The position numbers were made by a program, and so were the translations under genes. Shown piece after piece: positions 28,301-37,367 of a DNA stretch of 64,000 nucleotides (positions within the stretch are counted from its first letter, which is position 1; the number at the start of each line of letters is the position of its first letter). The DNA is taken from assembly GCF_954871325.1 (NCBI RefSeq), contig NC_088777.1, positions 31,659,366-31,723,365 of the forward strand, given 5' to 3'. Below the pieces are notes generated by a model, which was not told the origin of the DNA, searched no databases, and saw only the letters and a list, made by a program, of their open reading frames with translations. The stretch is from Gordionus sp. m RMFG-2023 (taxonomy: Eukaryota; Nematomorpha; Gordioida; Chordodea; Parachordodidae).

Positions 28301-31300
28301 ATATCTAACGACTCACAGTCACATTAGCTAGTCTTGTTAAACGGGCTCAATTTTGCAGAATTTTATAAACTAACTCAAGATTTTCGCAAAAAGTAAATTA
28401 CCTGAGCTTGGATATTTTGTCCACAGATGACAAAAAGTCTATTAGCAAAATTTTGAGGCTTGAATAATATTTTTATTAAAATCTGATTTAGCTATTTTTA
28501 AAAATCGGCTAAATTGAGCCTATTAAAAATATTACATTCAGCCATAAATATTGCCCATATTTTAAATGAGATAATTAATTTTTGGAGCATAAAAAAATAA
28601 TAAATCGAAATCATTCGTGAAAGTTAAATGTATTTTTGAATAGAAAATATTGATTTTTCTAAGATATTGATTCAATGTATATGAGGTATTGGTTAGGTTT
28701 TATAGTAATATGAGAAGATATTGGATCAGATGAGTGAAATTTTGTGGATGGGCACCAGTGTCTCCATGATCGTGAGGGGTAGGAACAGTTTGCATCCTAT
28801 TTTTTTGAGGGGGTAGGCTGCTTTAATGGGGGTAGGGGTAGGCTGCTTTAATGGGGGTAGGGGGTAGGCTGCTTTAATGGGGGTAGGGGGTAGGCTGCTT
28901 TAATAGTGGTAAGATAAATTTTTTGAGGGTTTATCTATTAGATTTTGAGATGAAATAGGACAAAATTTATTTCTGTAAAAATAAATATTTTTATAATAGA
29001 ATTATTATAATACAATTCATCGACCAAATCTATATATGCATATAATCATACACATTGTTTTCCAAATAAAACTTTCTGCTATCTTTCAGCAAGCTAATAA
29101 TGCCATAATAATTAATTCATTGTAAATAATGGAGGTTTTAATTGAATTTATTATCTAAAAAATAAATTCCTTATATTCACAAAATATCCCTTTATAAATT
29201 CTCTGAAAAGAGTATCAATAAATTTAAAAGGTAAGAATAATAATAGAAGGCAACCACCGCGCATAATTTTTTTAGGGGGGTAGGCAAAGGTTTTTGAAGG
29301 GGGTTTGCATCCAGTGAAAATCCTGTCATGTAGACGCTGATGTGCACAGCTCTAATAATTATGGGTATCCCAGTATGCATAATTTTAAATATTTTAACAA
29401 CGTCAATCAATAATATTATATTGTTGATTGTTCATCTATTATAATAATCCTCAAAAAACGTCAATCAAGTTTAACAAATAGTGTTTTAAAAAAAATATTT
29501 GTCCAATGATAATCATCATAGCAATTTTAAGCCAATAGTAATTCCCATGTGATTTATAATATAGCGAATATACTCAACACAATACTCAATTGCCACTGCA
29601 GGTAAAATATTCTTTTTTCAACAAATTTTATTTAGATAATATTTTTAAAATATTTATTGTTGAACACCAAAAGTAAACACTATTTATTTCAGTATATCAA
29701 AAGAATAGGCAAGTTTAAATTCTTCAATTATTTTATTTTTGATGTGTAAACTTTCATTAGTCTATGACATCTGGGCTGAATCAAGGAGAGTTAGCCTCAA
29801 TTTTAAAATTTTTCATTTAAATAGCTTTAAACTGTGACTAACTTAAAAATATATTGCATTTTTTTTCTTCTAATGATAATTAATTTCAGTATTGCAAACA
29901 AAGTGATTGTATAAAATACACTTAAATATTGTTTATTTTCATTTAAAGCAATAAATTAAATTTTTGAATATGGGCTAAGGCAAAATTTTTGAAATTTATG
30001 ATGGGCTTGGGTTTGAATTTTTTTATTAAATATGGAATGGGCCTGCAAATTATTTTTATTGTTGACCTGGACTGGAGGCTGATGAATAAATCAAGGCCCA
30101 TGAAAATCCCTAATTTGATTCATTTCCCATCTAACTTTATTTGAACTTAAAGGAATGGGCAAACCATATATATGCCTTATTTCAATCATTTGCAAAAAAA
30201 ATGTGTTAATTGCTAGATTCAAGAAATTGTTGGACATAAGGAAATAAAGAAAGCCATTGTGAAGTGTATATATGGAGGAAATATAAATCCATTTTTTTAG
30301 GATAAATAACAGAAAAAACAAATGTCTGTTGTGAGCTTGCCTTAAATTTACATATATTTTAGGGATTATTTAAGAACCCATTAAAAAATATAAGTTATTA
30401 GCTGATAGCTCGTCAAAAACTACAGAGAATCATAATTTACTTCTTTATTCAATGATAAAAATTTTACCTTTATTTGATAATGTATGAATCAGAAAATTTT
30501 CCTATCTTATGAGATGTGATTTAGAAATTTATATTTATTTAGATGAGGGGTTATTCCAAAATTTTTTATTATTTTTTATAAAATATGTTTATAAAGTATA
30601 TGGTTAGTAATTTTAATTTATGCCTACAATAGGAAATCTTTTAAACTAAATTTTTATTCATTTGTATTTGTAATTTATAATATAAAAAATATATTTTTGC
30701 TAGAACCTCATAAGATAGAAAAATTTCTGATTCATTCATCATCAAATAAGGGTAAAATTTATTATTCATCCATCATTAAATAAAGAAGAAAATTCATATT
30801 CCCCTTGATGGGCTATCAAAAATCTGTAAAAATTATATTTATGTGCTCAATCTATCTATTATAATTCAAATACCCTTATGACAGTGAATCAGCCATCTGA
30901 ATGTTTTTCCAAAAAAAAAAATTGAGTAAAGAAGAAAATTTTGATTCCCCATCATTCTATGGGTCATCATCTAATCTAGTAATATTATAATAAAGAGAAA
31001 TAATATAATTATTATTTTTCTGATGAAAAATATTTTTAATTTATAAATTGGAAAATTTTTATGTGAAAATTATTTTTATTTTATTTAAAATAAAAAGTTA
31101 AAAATTGTTTCTTAATATTTTTTTAAGAATTAAAGAATTGTTAGAATTTAGAGAAAAAGTTTTTTTTAAGAATTGGAGTAAGAAAAGTGAGGACTAAGAT
31201 AATGGGTTAATCTTAATTTAATTAATTGAGGTTCGGTTTTTCCGGTACGAGTGATGAATATGGATATTATCTTCAAGGATGGATATAAACTGATAAGTGA

Positions 31301-33575
31301 TTGTATTTGTACTTTGAATTTAATTTAATCATATATTTATTTCTTATTTTAGGTTTTAAATTATATTTCTAGAGTACCTTCCCCGTCCCTTTTTTTAAAA
31401 ATAAATAGGGCCGTAGGTTTTGGGTGTGGGCTGTTCTCTTAGTCCTCCCTATCTGTTCCAGCCCACAGACGTTTAAATAATAGTTTATGAACTATTATGC
31501 GTACAAGTACGTGCGGCTTGCCCACAAACGTGTGAAGGGCTCCTCATATTTTACTTTATACCTATAAATCTTCCAATTAGATGGAAATGAGGAAAACCTA
31601 GCGTAGCTCTGCTACAACGTTGAGAGAGCGTATGCGCTTTATTCCGTATTCCGTATTTGATTAATTTGCAGTATGATTGATATTAATAGTATATGAAATG
31701 AATTCTAAAATAAATTATTTACTTCTAACATAAACCTCTACTAGAATTTAAGATGAGGACATTTTTGGATTTAAATAGAAAAGTGATTTGGAATTAATTT
31801 TATATAAGAGGGAAGAGTTAAATATTTCTAAAATAAAGTAATGCTCAGAATTAAAATAATCATGCAATTTTTAATTAAAATATTGGATAGGGTTGTTTAA
31901 AATATTGTAAATCAGACAGTCATAATTGAAATGATATTTATTAAACCCTAATTTGTCAAGGACATGGGGATGGAATTCCCTTGGCCATTTGTTTTCACAA
32001 TAATGAATTTAAGGAAATATCTTTTGTTGATGAGATATAAACATATACATTTGGGTCATTCCATGTCAAATGAGAAATAAAAATGAAATTTCTAGCTGAA
32101 CTTTTTCAATTTTGATAAAAAAAATTGCATGAATATCATATATGTTTTCAAGTTAGAATAAAGCATAGTTTCACTCACTACAATATTAAATATGATAATG
32201 GAAATCAGTTTGTTGAAAAGATAAGCCAATTTGATCTTTTTTAAAATTGGATATTTGTGCAAATCTGAGTGATTTTAATATCAATGCAGTCTAATATTCT
32301 TACTAACATGAAATACAAAATAATTAAAAATTTTGTGGAGGTCCAAGTCTGGTCTAAAAGAAATTTTAAAATCAAGGTCTAAATCAATAAAATACTCCAA
32401 GTCTGAGAGCCCTAGTTCAGTCAGATTTGATTTAAATAACAATGCACCAATTTATATGTAAATGTGTATACAAAACTTATAAAGATAATAATATTTAAAA
32501 AATATCCTTTTATAAATGTATAAAGCACTGAAAAATAGACCAAATGCCTGAATCAAGCCTTAAATTTTTATAGAATTTAGGCCAGGCCAAACTTGGGCCT
32601 TATTTTTTTTGAAAAATCTGGCCAGCACAGTTGTTAGTTTAAAATAAAATATATCTTGATACACTTTTGTAAAAAGTATCTGTACCTAAATACTATTATA
32701 AGGTATCTGTACTTATTTCTAAGTATTTTTATAGATATATTTTGATATAATTTTATTATATATTTTTTTAATATTATAAATAATATTTGAATTAACTTCA
32801 CTAAATATTATATCTGTTATAAATAATAATTATTTATCAGTTTATACTTTATATAAAGATGAGCTATCAATTCAATAAAAAAATTAGCTTATTTCATAAT
32901 CTGAATCCTAACAAATACTAAATTAGGCATTACACACTATAAAAGGTATCTTATGGAAAATTGTACTATATTAGGAAACATTTGTAAGAATGTAGTAATT
33001 AGAATTTCTCTGTAATACAGAGAAAATATTAATTTATTTTATTCAGTTTCTTATAGGTGTTTAATTTATATTTTTCAGTTATAAATTTCAGGCCTAGTTC
33101 CAGCTTAAAAAATTTTTAAAAATTGTGGCAGGCTTTGGCCAAAATTTGAATTTGTAAATCTCTATTATAAGATCATTTTAATATTACATTTTTCATTCAT
33201 TTCAGCTTGAGGAATAGTTTCACATGTTGACGAATTTATATATACTTTAACAATTAAAGGATATTGTTTATTATTATTAGGTGTATTTAATCCATAACTC
33301 AAAAATGTTTTCAAATTATCAATTAATCTCTTAAATCCAGTTTCTAATATCTCGCATGATAAATTAGACGTTAATTTAGTGGATAAAAGATCTATCTTGA
33401 TATAATCATGTGTAACATTCATATACAAAGGATGAGGCCAAGGGTTTCCAAATACTGATGGGATAGGAGATGAATATATTGTTGCAAACTCGTCTGCATA
33501 CGTTTTACAATGTATAGAAGACCATAAAGTAAATAATAAAGTTACGATAAACATTGTGAAGCGGTATCGTCCCAT
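7294..33575 (-). CDS. Beta-N-acetylhexosaminidase, HEXA/HEXB family, complete 10-exon gene
   Basis: Lysosomal or secreted glycoside hydrolase (GH20) that removes terminal N-acetylhexosamine from glycans. Exons: 33188-33575, 26010-26245, 24308-24409, 21404-21509, 11508-12171, 11139-11307, 9673-9883, 9144-9234, 7657-7761, 7294-7351. All introns are GT-AG and every junction keeps frame, giving 709 residues against about 530 in human HEXA. Features seen: signal peptide (1-23), WPHP near 46, DTSRHF (193-198), HWHIVDD (220-226), FDTPGH (to 279), catalytic GGDE (Asp492, Glu493), WQE (546-548), SPWY (599-602), GGEACMWGE (636-644). Cysteines 74/118, 294/498 and 687/705 match the three conserved HEXA disulfides, and several N-glycosylation sequons are present. 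The excess length is a 150-residue insertion at about 296-457. No stop or frameshift was seen. Confidence 0.93.
7352..7656 (-). other. Hexosaminidase intron 9 with poly-C tract
   Basis: 305-bp intron. A nearly pure C run (C17, T, C6; 7452-7475) lies within it. On the minus, transcribed strand this is a G run. No coding motif seen. Confidence 0.7.
7657..7761 (-). CDS. Hexosaminidase exon 9
   Basis: Acceptor TGACAAG, phase 2. Encodes [15 protein letters not shown] and [10 protein letters not shown], the conserved [11 protein letters not shown] block and the first cysteine of the C-terminal disulfide (Cys687). The donor GTAAGT is consensus. Confidence 0.93.
7762..9143 (-). other. Hexosaminidase intron 8
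   Basis: 1.4-kb intron. At 8299-8360 a TAGAGCTGCAACGATCC-like stretch resembles a hAT/MITE terminus, but I found no partner end. A GTTTAATGGG...GGTTTTAATTC stretch at 8165-8235 faintly resembles a tRNA-derived SINE head. Otherwise unremarkable. Confidence 0.5.
9144..9234 (-). CDS. Hexosaminidase exon 8
   Basis: Acceptor GTTAACAG. Encodes [19 protein letters not shown]; Trp642 and Glu644 match HEXA Trp460 and Glu462. The donor TTATG|GTTAAA splits a Trp codon in phase 2 and is a weak but frame-consistent site. Confidence 0.9.
9235..9672 (-). other. Hexosaminidase intron 7
   Basis: 438-bp AT-rich intron; no repeat or coding motif recognised apart from a short TA microsatellite near 9275. Confidence 0.6.
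9673..9883 (-). CDS. Hexosaminidase exon 7
   Basis: The acceptor TCCTTAG at 9884 is chosen because it keeps phase 0 with exon 6. A more pyrimidine-rich AG 36 bases downstream would shift the frame into a stop. The chosen start adds about 12 residues before TIVQIWRSG. The exon carries [18 protein letters not shown]; Trp601-Tyr602 match the binding-pocket Trp-Tyr of HEXA. The donor AATA|GTTTAA is phase 1. Confidence 0.82.
9884..11138 (-). other. Hexosaminidase intron 6
   Basis: 1.26-kb intron. 9990-10080 contains a TTCAATCCCC element and a TAGCCCATAGG element that weakly recall polymerase III boxes. I do not call a tRNA. Nothing else recognised. Confidence 0.5.
11139..11307 (-). CDS. Hexosaminidase exon 6
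   Basis: Acceptor TATATAAG in phase 2 completes Trp499. Encodes [15 protein letters not shown] and [15 protein letters not shown]; Trp546 matches Trp373 of HEXA. The donor is CAT|GTAAAA in phase 0. Confidence 0.9.
11508..12171 (-). CDS. Hexosaminidase exon 5 (catalytic pair and large insertion)
   Basis: Acceptor TTATCAG, phase 1. It starts [17 protein letters not shown] and ends GPINP...[11 protein letters not shown], so it contains His279 and the catalytic Asp492-Glu493. Between Tyr295 and Gly458 lie about 160 residues where human HEXA has about nine. The insert is rich in Asn, Ser, Lys and Asp and has one NVS sequon. It lies between the two cysteines (294 and 498) that form a disulfide in HEXA. 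The insert is fully open and has no GT-AG pair that would obviously remove it, so I take it as coding. The donor TTG|GTAAAT is phase 2. Confidence 0.88.
12500..12925. repeat. MITE-like end plus degenerate TCGCGAA minisatellite
   Basis: Starts with TAGTGATGCAAAATAGCTCC, a hAT-like terminus, followed from about 12575 by more than a dozen degenerate copies of a roughly 16-base unit centred on TCGCGAA. A 55-bp stretch (around 12620 and 12750) is also repeated about 130 bp apart. The motif is GC-rich against the background. A block with the same motif and an inverted copy of the terminus lies at 20390-20795. Confidence 0.6.
14090..14640 (-). pseudogene. hAT transposase C-terminal remnant (older element)
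   Basis: Minus-strand pieces contain [18 protein letters not shown], then after a possible intron [10 protein letters not shown]. Further downstream comes the dimerisation block [20 protein letters not shown] followed by [17 protein letters not shown], diagnostic for hAT C-termini. A frame change and stops separate the pieces. Confidence 0.8.
14695..16183 (-). mobile_element. Younger hAT element inserted into the older hAT
   Basis: 1,489 bp with termini CAGTGTTGTTAAA and its inverse, flanked by identical 8-bp repeats GTTATGTT (14687-14694 and 16184-16191). Both subterminal regions carry arrays of AGTAGCGCGCTA/GCTACCGCTA motifs. The interior encodes only the N-terminal half of a ZBED-like hAT transposase on the minus strand, so this is a non-autonomous deletion derivative. 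The sharp duplication proves insertion after the host hAT had settled. Confidence 0.9.
15030..15870 (-). pseudogene. hAT (ZBED-like) transposase N-terminal half, several exons
   Basis: On the minus strand: a finger-like segment [15 protein letters not shown] near 15790-15830; an exon from about 15566 (after acceptor AATTTTAG) through 15206 with [19 protein letters not shown]; and an exon near 15030-15170 with [12 protein letters not shown] and [13 protein letters not shown]. These match the BED and early catalytic regions of ZBED-type hAT transposases. The second half of the core and the dimerisation domain are missing. Confidence 0.78.
16890..16954 (+). repeat. tRNA-like sequence, probable SINE head
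   Basis: Contains TGGCCTAATCGG (box A-like, 16895-16906) and GGTTCGAATCC (box B, 16934-16944) spaced as in tRNA genes. The ends pair imperfectly over seven bases, but the D loop is too short and the anticodon arm does not fold cleanly. A T-rich stretch follows. Best read as a tRNA-derived SINE or tRNA pseudogene. Confidence 0.4.
17672..17920. repeat. Diverged MITE copy
   Basis: Begins CAGAGACCTGTATATACC and continues CATTTGCACAACCTGCC, closely similar to the start of the MITE at 27270. The right end is decayed. No coding capacity; the frames here arise from the repeat. Confidence 0.4.
18779..19090 (+). other. Unassigned 103-codon open frame with 40-bp tandem duplication
   Basis: The frame begins inside a perfect 40-bp duplication (18783 and 18823) and continues through [20 protein letters not shown]. 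The Arg/Pro-rich stretch vaguely recalls linkers in retroelement polyproteins, and a purine-rich stretch followed by TGTTAG at about 19495-19510 would suit a 3' LTR boundary, but no LTR pair was found. It may be part of an old retroelement or chance. No function assigned. Confidence 0.3.
19940..20270. repeat. Tandem repeat, three copies of about 100-117 bp
   Basis: Three successive units begin with CATTTGCTT-like sequence at about 19942, 20041 and 20158. They share a block reading GACAATTGTCACTTTTCTATG or close variants. Non-coding, in intron 4. Confidence 0.75.
20282..20795. repeat. GCGAA-rich MITE-like element
   Basis: Left end AGCGATGCAAGTTCGGCTC; the right end is an approximate inverted copy (inverse of TTGATGTAAAATCGCTCC). 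The interior (20400-20620) is rich in TCGCGA/GCGAA motifs and matches the 12500 element in inverted orientation. The 20650-20790 stretch is repeated with divergence at 28430-28545. No target duplication identified. Confidence 0.5.
21404..21509 (-). CDS. Hexosaminidase exon 4
   Basis: Begins after acceptor CTCAACAG (phase 0) and encodes [32 protein letters not shown]. This is the barrel segment leading to the FDTPGH motif. The donor CCAG|GTATGA splits the Gly278 codon in phase 1. Confidence 0.93.
21510..24307 (-). other. Hexosaminidase intron 3
   Basis: 2.8-kb intron. It holds a short inverted-repeat MITE (23536-23634), a diverged partner at about 23357-23460, and a GC-rich hAT-MITE remnant near 23805-23890. 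The 22930-22990 stretch has a box A-like TAGCTCAAATGG but no box B. The remainder shows nothing recognised. Confidence 0.6.
23536..23634. mobile_element. Small MITE with TTAGTGTTG termini
   Basis: 99 bp with inverted ends TTAGTGTTGTGCAA and TTGCGTAACACTAA-like complement, and near-palindromic internal sequence around CTAATTAGT. A diverged, inversely oriented relative sits 100 bp to the left. No clear target duplication. Confidence 0.55.
24308..24409 (-). CDS. Hexosaminidase exon 3
   Basis: Thirty-four whole codons beginning [20 protein letters not shown]; Asp225 and Asp226 match the conserved Asp pair (Asp207/208 of HEXA). Acceptor CTTAAAG and donor AAG|GTAAAC are both phase 0. Confidence 0.93.
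24410..26009 (-). other. Hexosaminidase intron 2
   Basis: 1.6-kb intron containing a 46-bp unit repeated twice in tandem (25673-25765) and a region (25010-25330) with scattered TCGGACC/TCGGATC motifs resembling the subterminal arrays of hAT derivatives. No element ends identified. Confidence 0.6.
25673..25765. repeat. 46-bp tandem duplication
   Basis: Two adjacent copies starting AAACAAATACAGTT at 25673 and 25719, differing at a few positions. Non-coding. Confidence 0.8.
26010..26245 (-). CDS. Hexosaminidase exon 2
   Basis: Acceptor TTGTTAG at 26246, phase 1; the split codon gives Tyr130. It carries [14 protein letters not shown] and [20 protein letters not shown], the family's link into the TIM barrel; Arg188 corresponds to substrate-binding Arg178 of HEXA. 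The donor is TTG|GTTTAT in phase 0. Confidence 0.92.
27270..27390. mobile_element. Short hAT-type MITE
   Basis: 121 bp bounded by CAGAGACCTGC and CAGAGACCTT (inverse), with flanking 8-mers ATATAATT and ATATATTT that differ at one base. The interior has GGCCCGG motifs around an AT core. Related to the MITE family at 4082 and 61226. Confidence 0.7.
27502..27589 (-). pseudogene. Merlin/ISXO2-like transposase fragment
   Basis: The minus strand encodes [20 protein letters not shown] followed by SVWRRYLK. This matches the HTQRIES.W block near the C-terminal catalytic region of ISXO2-like (Merlin) DDE transposases. The segment is flanked by a possible acceptor (AATTAG) and donor (AAG|GTTAAT), so it may have been an exon. 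No other part of the transposase was found nearby. Short, but the motif is distinctive. Confidence 0.6.
28095..28264. mobile_element. Short inverted-repeat MITE
   Basis: 170 bp with roughly 40-bp imperfect inverted ends built on GGTTG.TAA.AA.CC and GATTCGGG. Central AT-rich spacer with a small internal duplication (AAGCCTCGA). No target duplication identified. Confidence 0.5.
28788..29350. repeat. Interspersed repeat R, copy 1
   Basis: About 560 bp that aligns by eye, end to end, with 34470-34735 plus 37376-37665. Shared landmarks are TTTGCATCC/GGGTAGGC at the left, a TCATCGACCAAAT block in the middle and GTGAAAATCCTGTCATGT at the right. No coding capacity; class unknown. Confidence 0.65.
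28804..28910. repeat. G-rich minisatellite, four copies of 25-26 bp
   Basis: Units containing TAGGCTGCTTTAAT start at 28814, 28839, 28865 and 28891, separated by GGGGGTAGG. The other copy of repeat R has only one such unit, so the array expanded within this copy. Confidence 0.85.
30410..30815. repeat. Fold-back (long inverted repeat) element
   Basis: A block of about 110 bp (30425-30530) recurs inverted at about 30705-30810: TATTTGATAATGTATGAATC and CATCTCATAAG-type sequence appear on opposite strands. Consistent with a fold-back MITE; a third partial arm lies near 30890-30970. Confidence 0.6.
33188..33575 (-). CDS. Hexosaminidase exon 1 (signal peptide, N-terminal domain)
   Basis: Codes for residues 1-129 plus one base. 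The first ATG opens a hydrophobic segment ([15 protein letters not shown]) ending near Cys23, a good secretory signal, so this start is preferred. WPHPLYM follows at the place of the family's WPxP motif. Cys74 and Cys118 correspond to the first HEXA disulfide. The donor is AAAAAT|GTAATA in phase 1; reading on past it gives no family similarity. Confidence 0.9.
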
Positions 33576-34469
33576 AGTTTCGAATTGTGTTATACGTTTT
33601 GTCGGTGAAAAATGGTGATTATCATTTACAGCTTAAAAACGTGAATTAACAAAGATACAAGTTTCTAACTAAAACTACAAATGGCTGTAACATTTTGAAT
33701 TATTTAATTTAAGAATTGGAAGATTATAATCGTTGTCAAATAAGAAAGGTTAGAAAAAAATGATACTAAATCTTTATTAAATAATAAGTTAAAAATATAA
33801 TCAAACTAAATTAATTAAAAAAAATTAAAATAATAAAAAATTAAAATTAAAAATTATAATTAAGTTCGTAAAATCATGATCTCTGTTCTTATACAAATAT
33901 CCTCGAATATATATATACTTTTATTTACATAATGTTTTACAAACAAACTGAAAAAATTTTGAACTTTCTTTAATTTGAATAATCATTCTTTTTTATTCCT
34001 CTTTCTTTAAATCATTTGCATTCGAAATTTAATTCTTTTTTCTTGAGTAGATTTGAATATCCTTCGGCTTTGTAATTTGGTTTAACAATTACAACAATGG
34101 CCATGCCTAATATTTTAAAAATAGTAAAAAAAAAATTTATTCAATATATATATATACAAACAGATGAGCCTATAACTATCAGTTACCCATGCTGTAGAAT
34201 GTTAAAGTAAAACCTCAAATATTCTTTTAATTTATTTTTATAAAATTTTACAAATCATTTTAATTATTCCTTTGTATAACAATTGCCAGTGCATTAAGAT
34301 TTTAGCCAAAATAATTTTATGTAACCCTCAAGATTTGGAAAGTAGAAGCCCAAACCTTTCTGCCATCTTTACATAACCAGTTTTACACAAATATTATTTT
34401 TATTACAATCTTAATAGGGCCATTTTTAAAAATCGACCCAAATCCTGCTTTTATACAACACTAGTAGGG
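33576..34469. other. Upstream region of the hexosaminidase gene
   Basis: Should contain the promoter and 5' untranslated region of the minus-strand gene. I see no obvious TATA box at a defined distance, no CpG-rich patch, and no coding frame. Confidence 0.5.
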
Positions 34470-34735
34470 ACATTTTGCATTCAATTTTTCGTGAAAAGGG
34501 TAGGCCCCTTTAAGTGGGGTAGGATATAATTATTGGGGTGTTATCTATATTTAGAGACATATGATAAAATATATTGCTGTAAAAAATTAATATATTTATT
34601 ATAGACCTATTATAATATAATGTTATTGTTGATCATCGACCAAATTTATTTATTGCTAAATTTCTTAGATATTATTATCCAAATAAAGCCATTTAAAAGG
34701 ATAGGCTAACTCAGCAAACTAATATTCTTGCCAAT

Positions 34736-37367
34736 TAGTGAAGGTCAACGGTCCGGTCCTATCGGTCTTAGACCAGCATCGGACCGATTGTCGGACCGAT
34801 CTTTTTGTTGAGGACCGTGGTCCGGACCGGTCTTTTATTAATATTTAAGTTTACTTTACTATTCAATTAATATAATTTTTTTGTATATTTTATTTTATGA
34901 TATTTTTCTAGAGGAGTTATTTTAGATTTTGTTAATTTTTTTTTTACAATATGAAAACCATAAGTTTGTCCAAGAAACATTATACTTATAGTCCTAATAA
35001 AAAACATAGAATATGTGTTCACTGTAATACCAAATTTAACATATCGTCAGCAACAAGTAACAAAATAATTGTTTATAATTTTTTAAGCAATAAATTAATC
35101 AAAATAAGTAGTATTATTATTAAAATATTTTGGTTATTATTTGTATATCTATTTTTTCCGAAGAAACTGTCTGAATAATTCATTGTCAAAATAATTTAAC
35201 CTTATTCTTAATAAAATAATTAGGTACCTTAAGCAGGCATTTGATAAAACATAAAATTTATACTTCTAATAATGAAAATGAAAATATCTCAAAAACACAA
35301 TCTACTCTTAATTTAAATATGCCCTCCACAAGTACAAAATCACTTTCTTCAATACCATTGGATAAATTCCAAACAGATCATATCAACCAACTCATTATAA
35401 AATGGGTAATAATGGACTCTCTGCCAATGAAGACTTTTGAAAGTTCAGGTCTTCATAATTTAATCAAATATTTAAACTCAACTGCTACAATTTGGTCAAA
35501 AAACAAAGTTAAAAATTTTTATATAGCTAATTTTGAGAAACTAAGAAATTCTCTAAAAGATATTTTAAATAAAAATAATTCTTTAATATGCTTTACCACA
35601 GATATGTGGAGCAATATAAATAAAATTTCATTTATAGCCATTACTGCACACTATATTGATTCTTCTTTTACATTAAAAAATATTTTACTTGATATAAATC
35701 ATATACCATTTCCTCATACTTCTGAAGAAATATCCTTAGCTATAAAAGAAGTAATTGATGTATATCAATTGGAGGAGAATATACTGGCCTGTACTACAGA
35801 TAATGCCAATAAAATCCTAAAAAGCATGGATATTTTACAGAATATTTATAAGGAACAAAAATTTAAAGGCTTTAGATGCTGTGCCCATATTCTAAACCTA
35901 AAATCTCAGGAAGGTTTATCATATATTACAACTATCCTAGAAAAGTGTAGAGATATAGCCTTTTCTATAAATAAATCACCCAAAATAAATCAAGCATATG
36001 TACAAATATGTGAAAATAAGGGTATTACAAAATTTAAAATCCCTTCTGATATGCCTATTAGATGGAATAGCTCCTATTTAATGATGAATACAATTTATGA
36101 GGTATTTACATTTTTATTCAATTATTTTTAAAAAATATTTAATTTTTAGAACATGGATGCTATAGAAGAAGCACATTTTTTGAATTACAAACAATTTAAT
36201 GGGGTTTTCTTTACTGAGTGTGAAAAAGAAGACCTTAAAGAGGCTGTAGATTTTCTAAGGCCCTTCTATAAAACCACACTTGATTTATCAGGATCCAAAT
36301 ATCCTACAGTTGGGATTTCCATGTTATATATGGAGAATATAAATAATGAAATTTTAAATAATATAAAAAAGGATAATAACAATACAAGAAAAGAAATTCT
36401 TAATAACATGCTGGTTAAAATGCAGAAATATCTCAAAAAATTATTTTGCTATGAATCATATGTCTCAACATTATTGGATCCGAGATTAAAACAAGTTTAC
36501 ATGCCTAATACTCTTAATAGAATTGAGTATATGACCAAATTTTCAAACTATTTAAGGAAAATAGAAAATAAAAAAAATACAGGAATAACGGATTCTCAGG
36601 TATATTTTTAATATTTATTTATTAAATCCTAATTTTCAAACATTTGTGCCAGGAGGAAATCAATGAATTTAGTTTTTTAGAAAGAATTTTATCTCAAAAA
36701 AGAAATTCAGAAGGGGATTATATATCGGCAGAAATCATTTAAGAAAATATATCAGAACTTCACATCTATTTGAATGAACCTCTTGTTTCATTAAAGGATG
36801 ACATATTAGTATGGTGGAAAGCCAATAGTGAAAGGTCTTTTATATTTTTTAAATAGTCAATATAGTTTACTATATAGATTTCCAATCCTCTCATTAGCAG
36901 CTAGAAATTTTTTAGCAAAGCAACACTGTCCCCTGTGAACAAATATTTTCGAAAGCAGGAGATCTTGTCACTAAAAAAGAGAATAGGCTTTCAAACAAAA
37001 CAATACAAGCTTTGATGTGTATGGGCTCTTGGTTAAAGAATGGAATAGATCTACCGCCTCCATTAAGTCCCTCTTCTAATTCCTTCCAAGGAAGTTCTAC
37101 AAACAAAGACATTAGCATTTATTTAAATTAAATATTTGTATTAATTAATATATTATTCATAATTAATTTTATATTGTTTATATAATACTCTTATATTTAA
37201 TAAAATGATAAAACAAATTAAATTAAACAAATAAAAAGACCGGTCCTGGACCGGTCTTTTTATTTAGGACCACGGTCTGGATCGATCTTTTTTTAAGGAC
37301 CGTGGTCCGGTCCGGTCCGAGGGTATCGGCCCAGTCCGGACCAAAGACCGGACCGTGACCTTCACTA
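34736..37367 (+). mobile_element. Near-complete hAT transposon
   Basis: 2,632 bp flanked by identical 8-bp repeats TTGCCAAT (34728-34735 and 37368-37375). Terminal inverted repeats begin TAGTGAAGGTCA on both sides. About 100-140 bp at each end is packed with GGACCG/CGGTCC motifs. Between them lies a five-exon transposase gene on the plus strand. This is the best-preserved DNA transposon in the window. Confidence 0.93.
34951..37131 (+). pseudogene. hAT transposase, five exons, one stop and one frameshift
   Basis: Exons inferred from GT-AG sites and conserved frame: 34951-35056 and 35224-36101 (together a BED finger CVHC...HLIKH), 36150-36599, 36653-36834, 36878-37131. Exon 2 carries CFTTDMWSNINKISFIAITA and ACTTDNANK, the two Asp-containing catalytic blocks, and CCAHILNL. 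Exon 3 carries YVSTLLDPRLK. Exons 4-5 carry the C-terminal motif CEQIFSKAGDLVTKKENRLS. A TAA at 36740-36742 and a frame change near 36915-36930 interrupt an otherwise continuous gene, so it was lost recently. Confidence 0.88.

Larger units (their letters stand above)
26246..33187 (-). other. Hexosaminidase intron 1 (6.9 kb)
   Basis: Contains a MITE (27270-27390), a Merlin-like transposase fragment (27502-27589), a short MITE (28095-28264), a copy of interspersed repeat R (28788-29350) with an internal minisatellite, and a fold-back element (30410-30815). 31000-33187 is AT-rich with only faint GC-rich remnants near 31380-31640 and 32570-32640. No extra hexosaminidase exon is needed or seen here. 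Confidence 0.75.
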
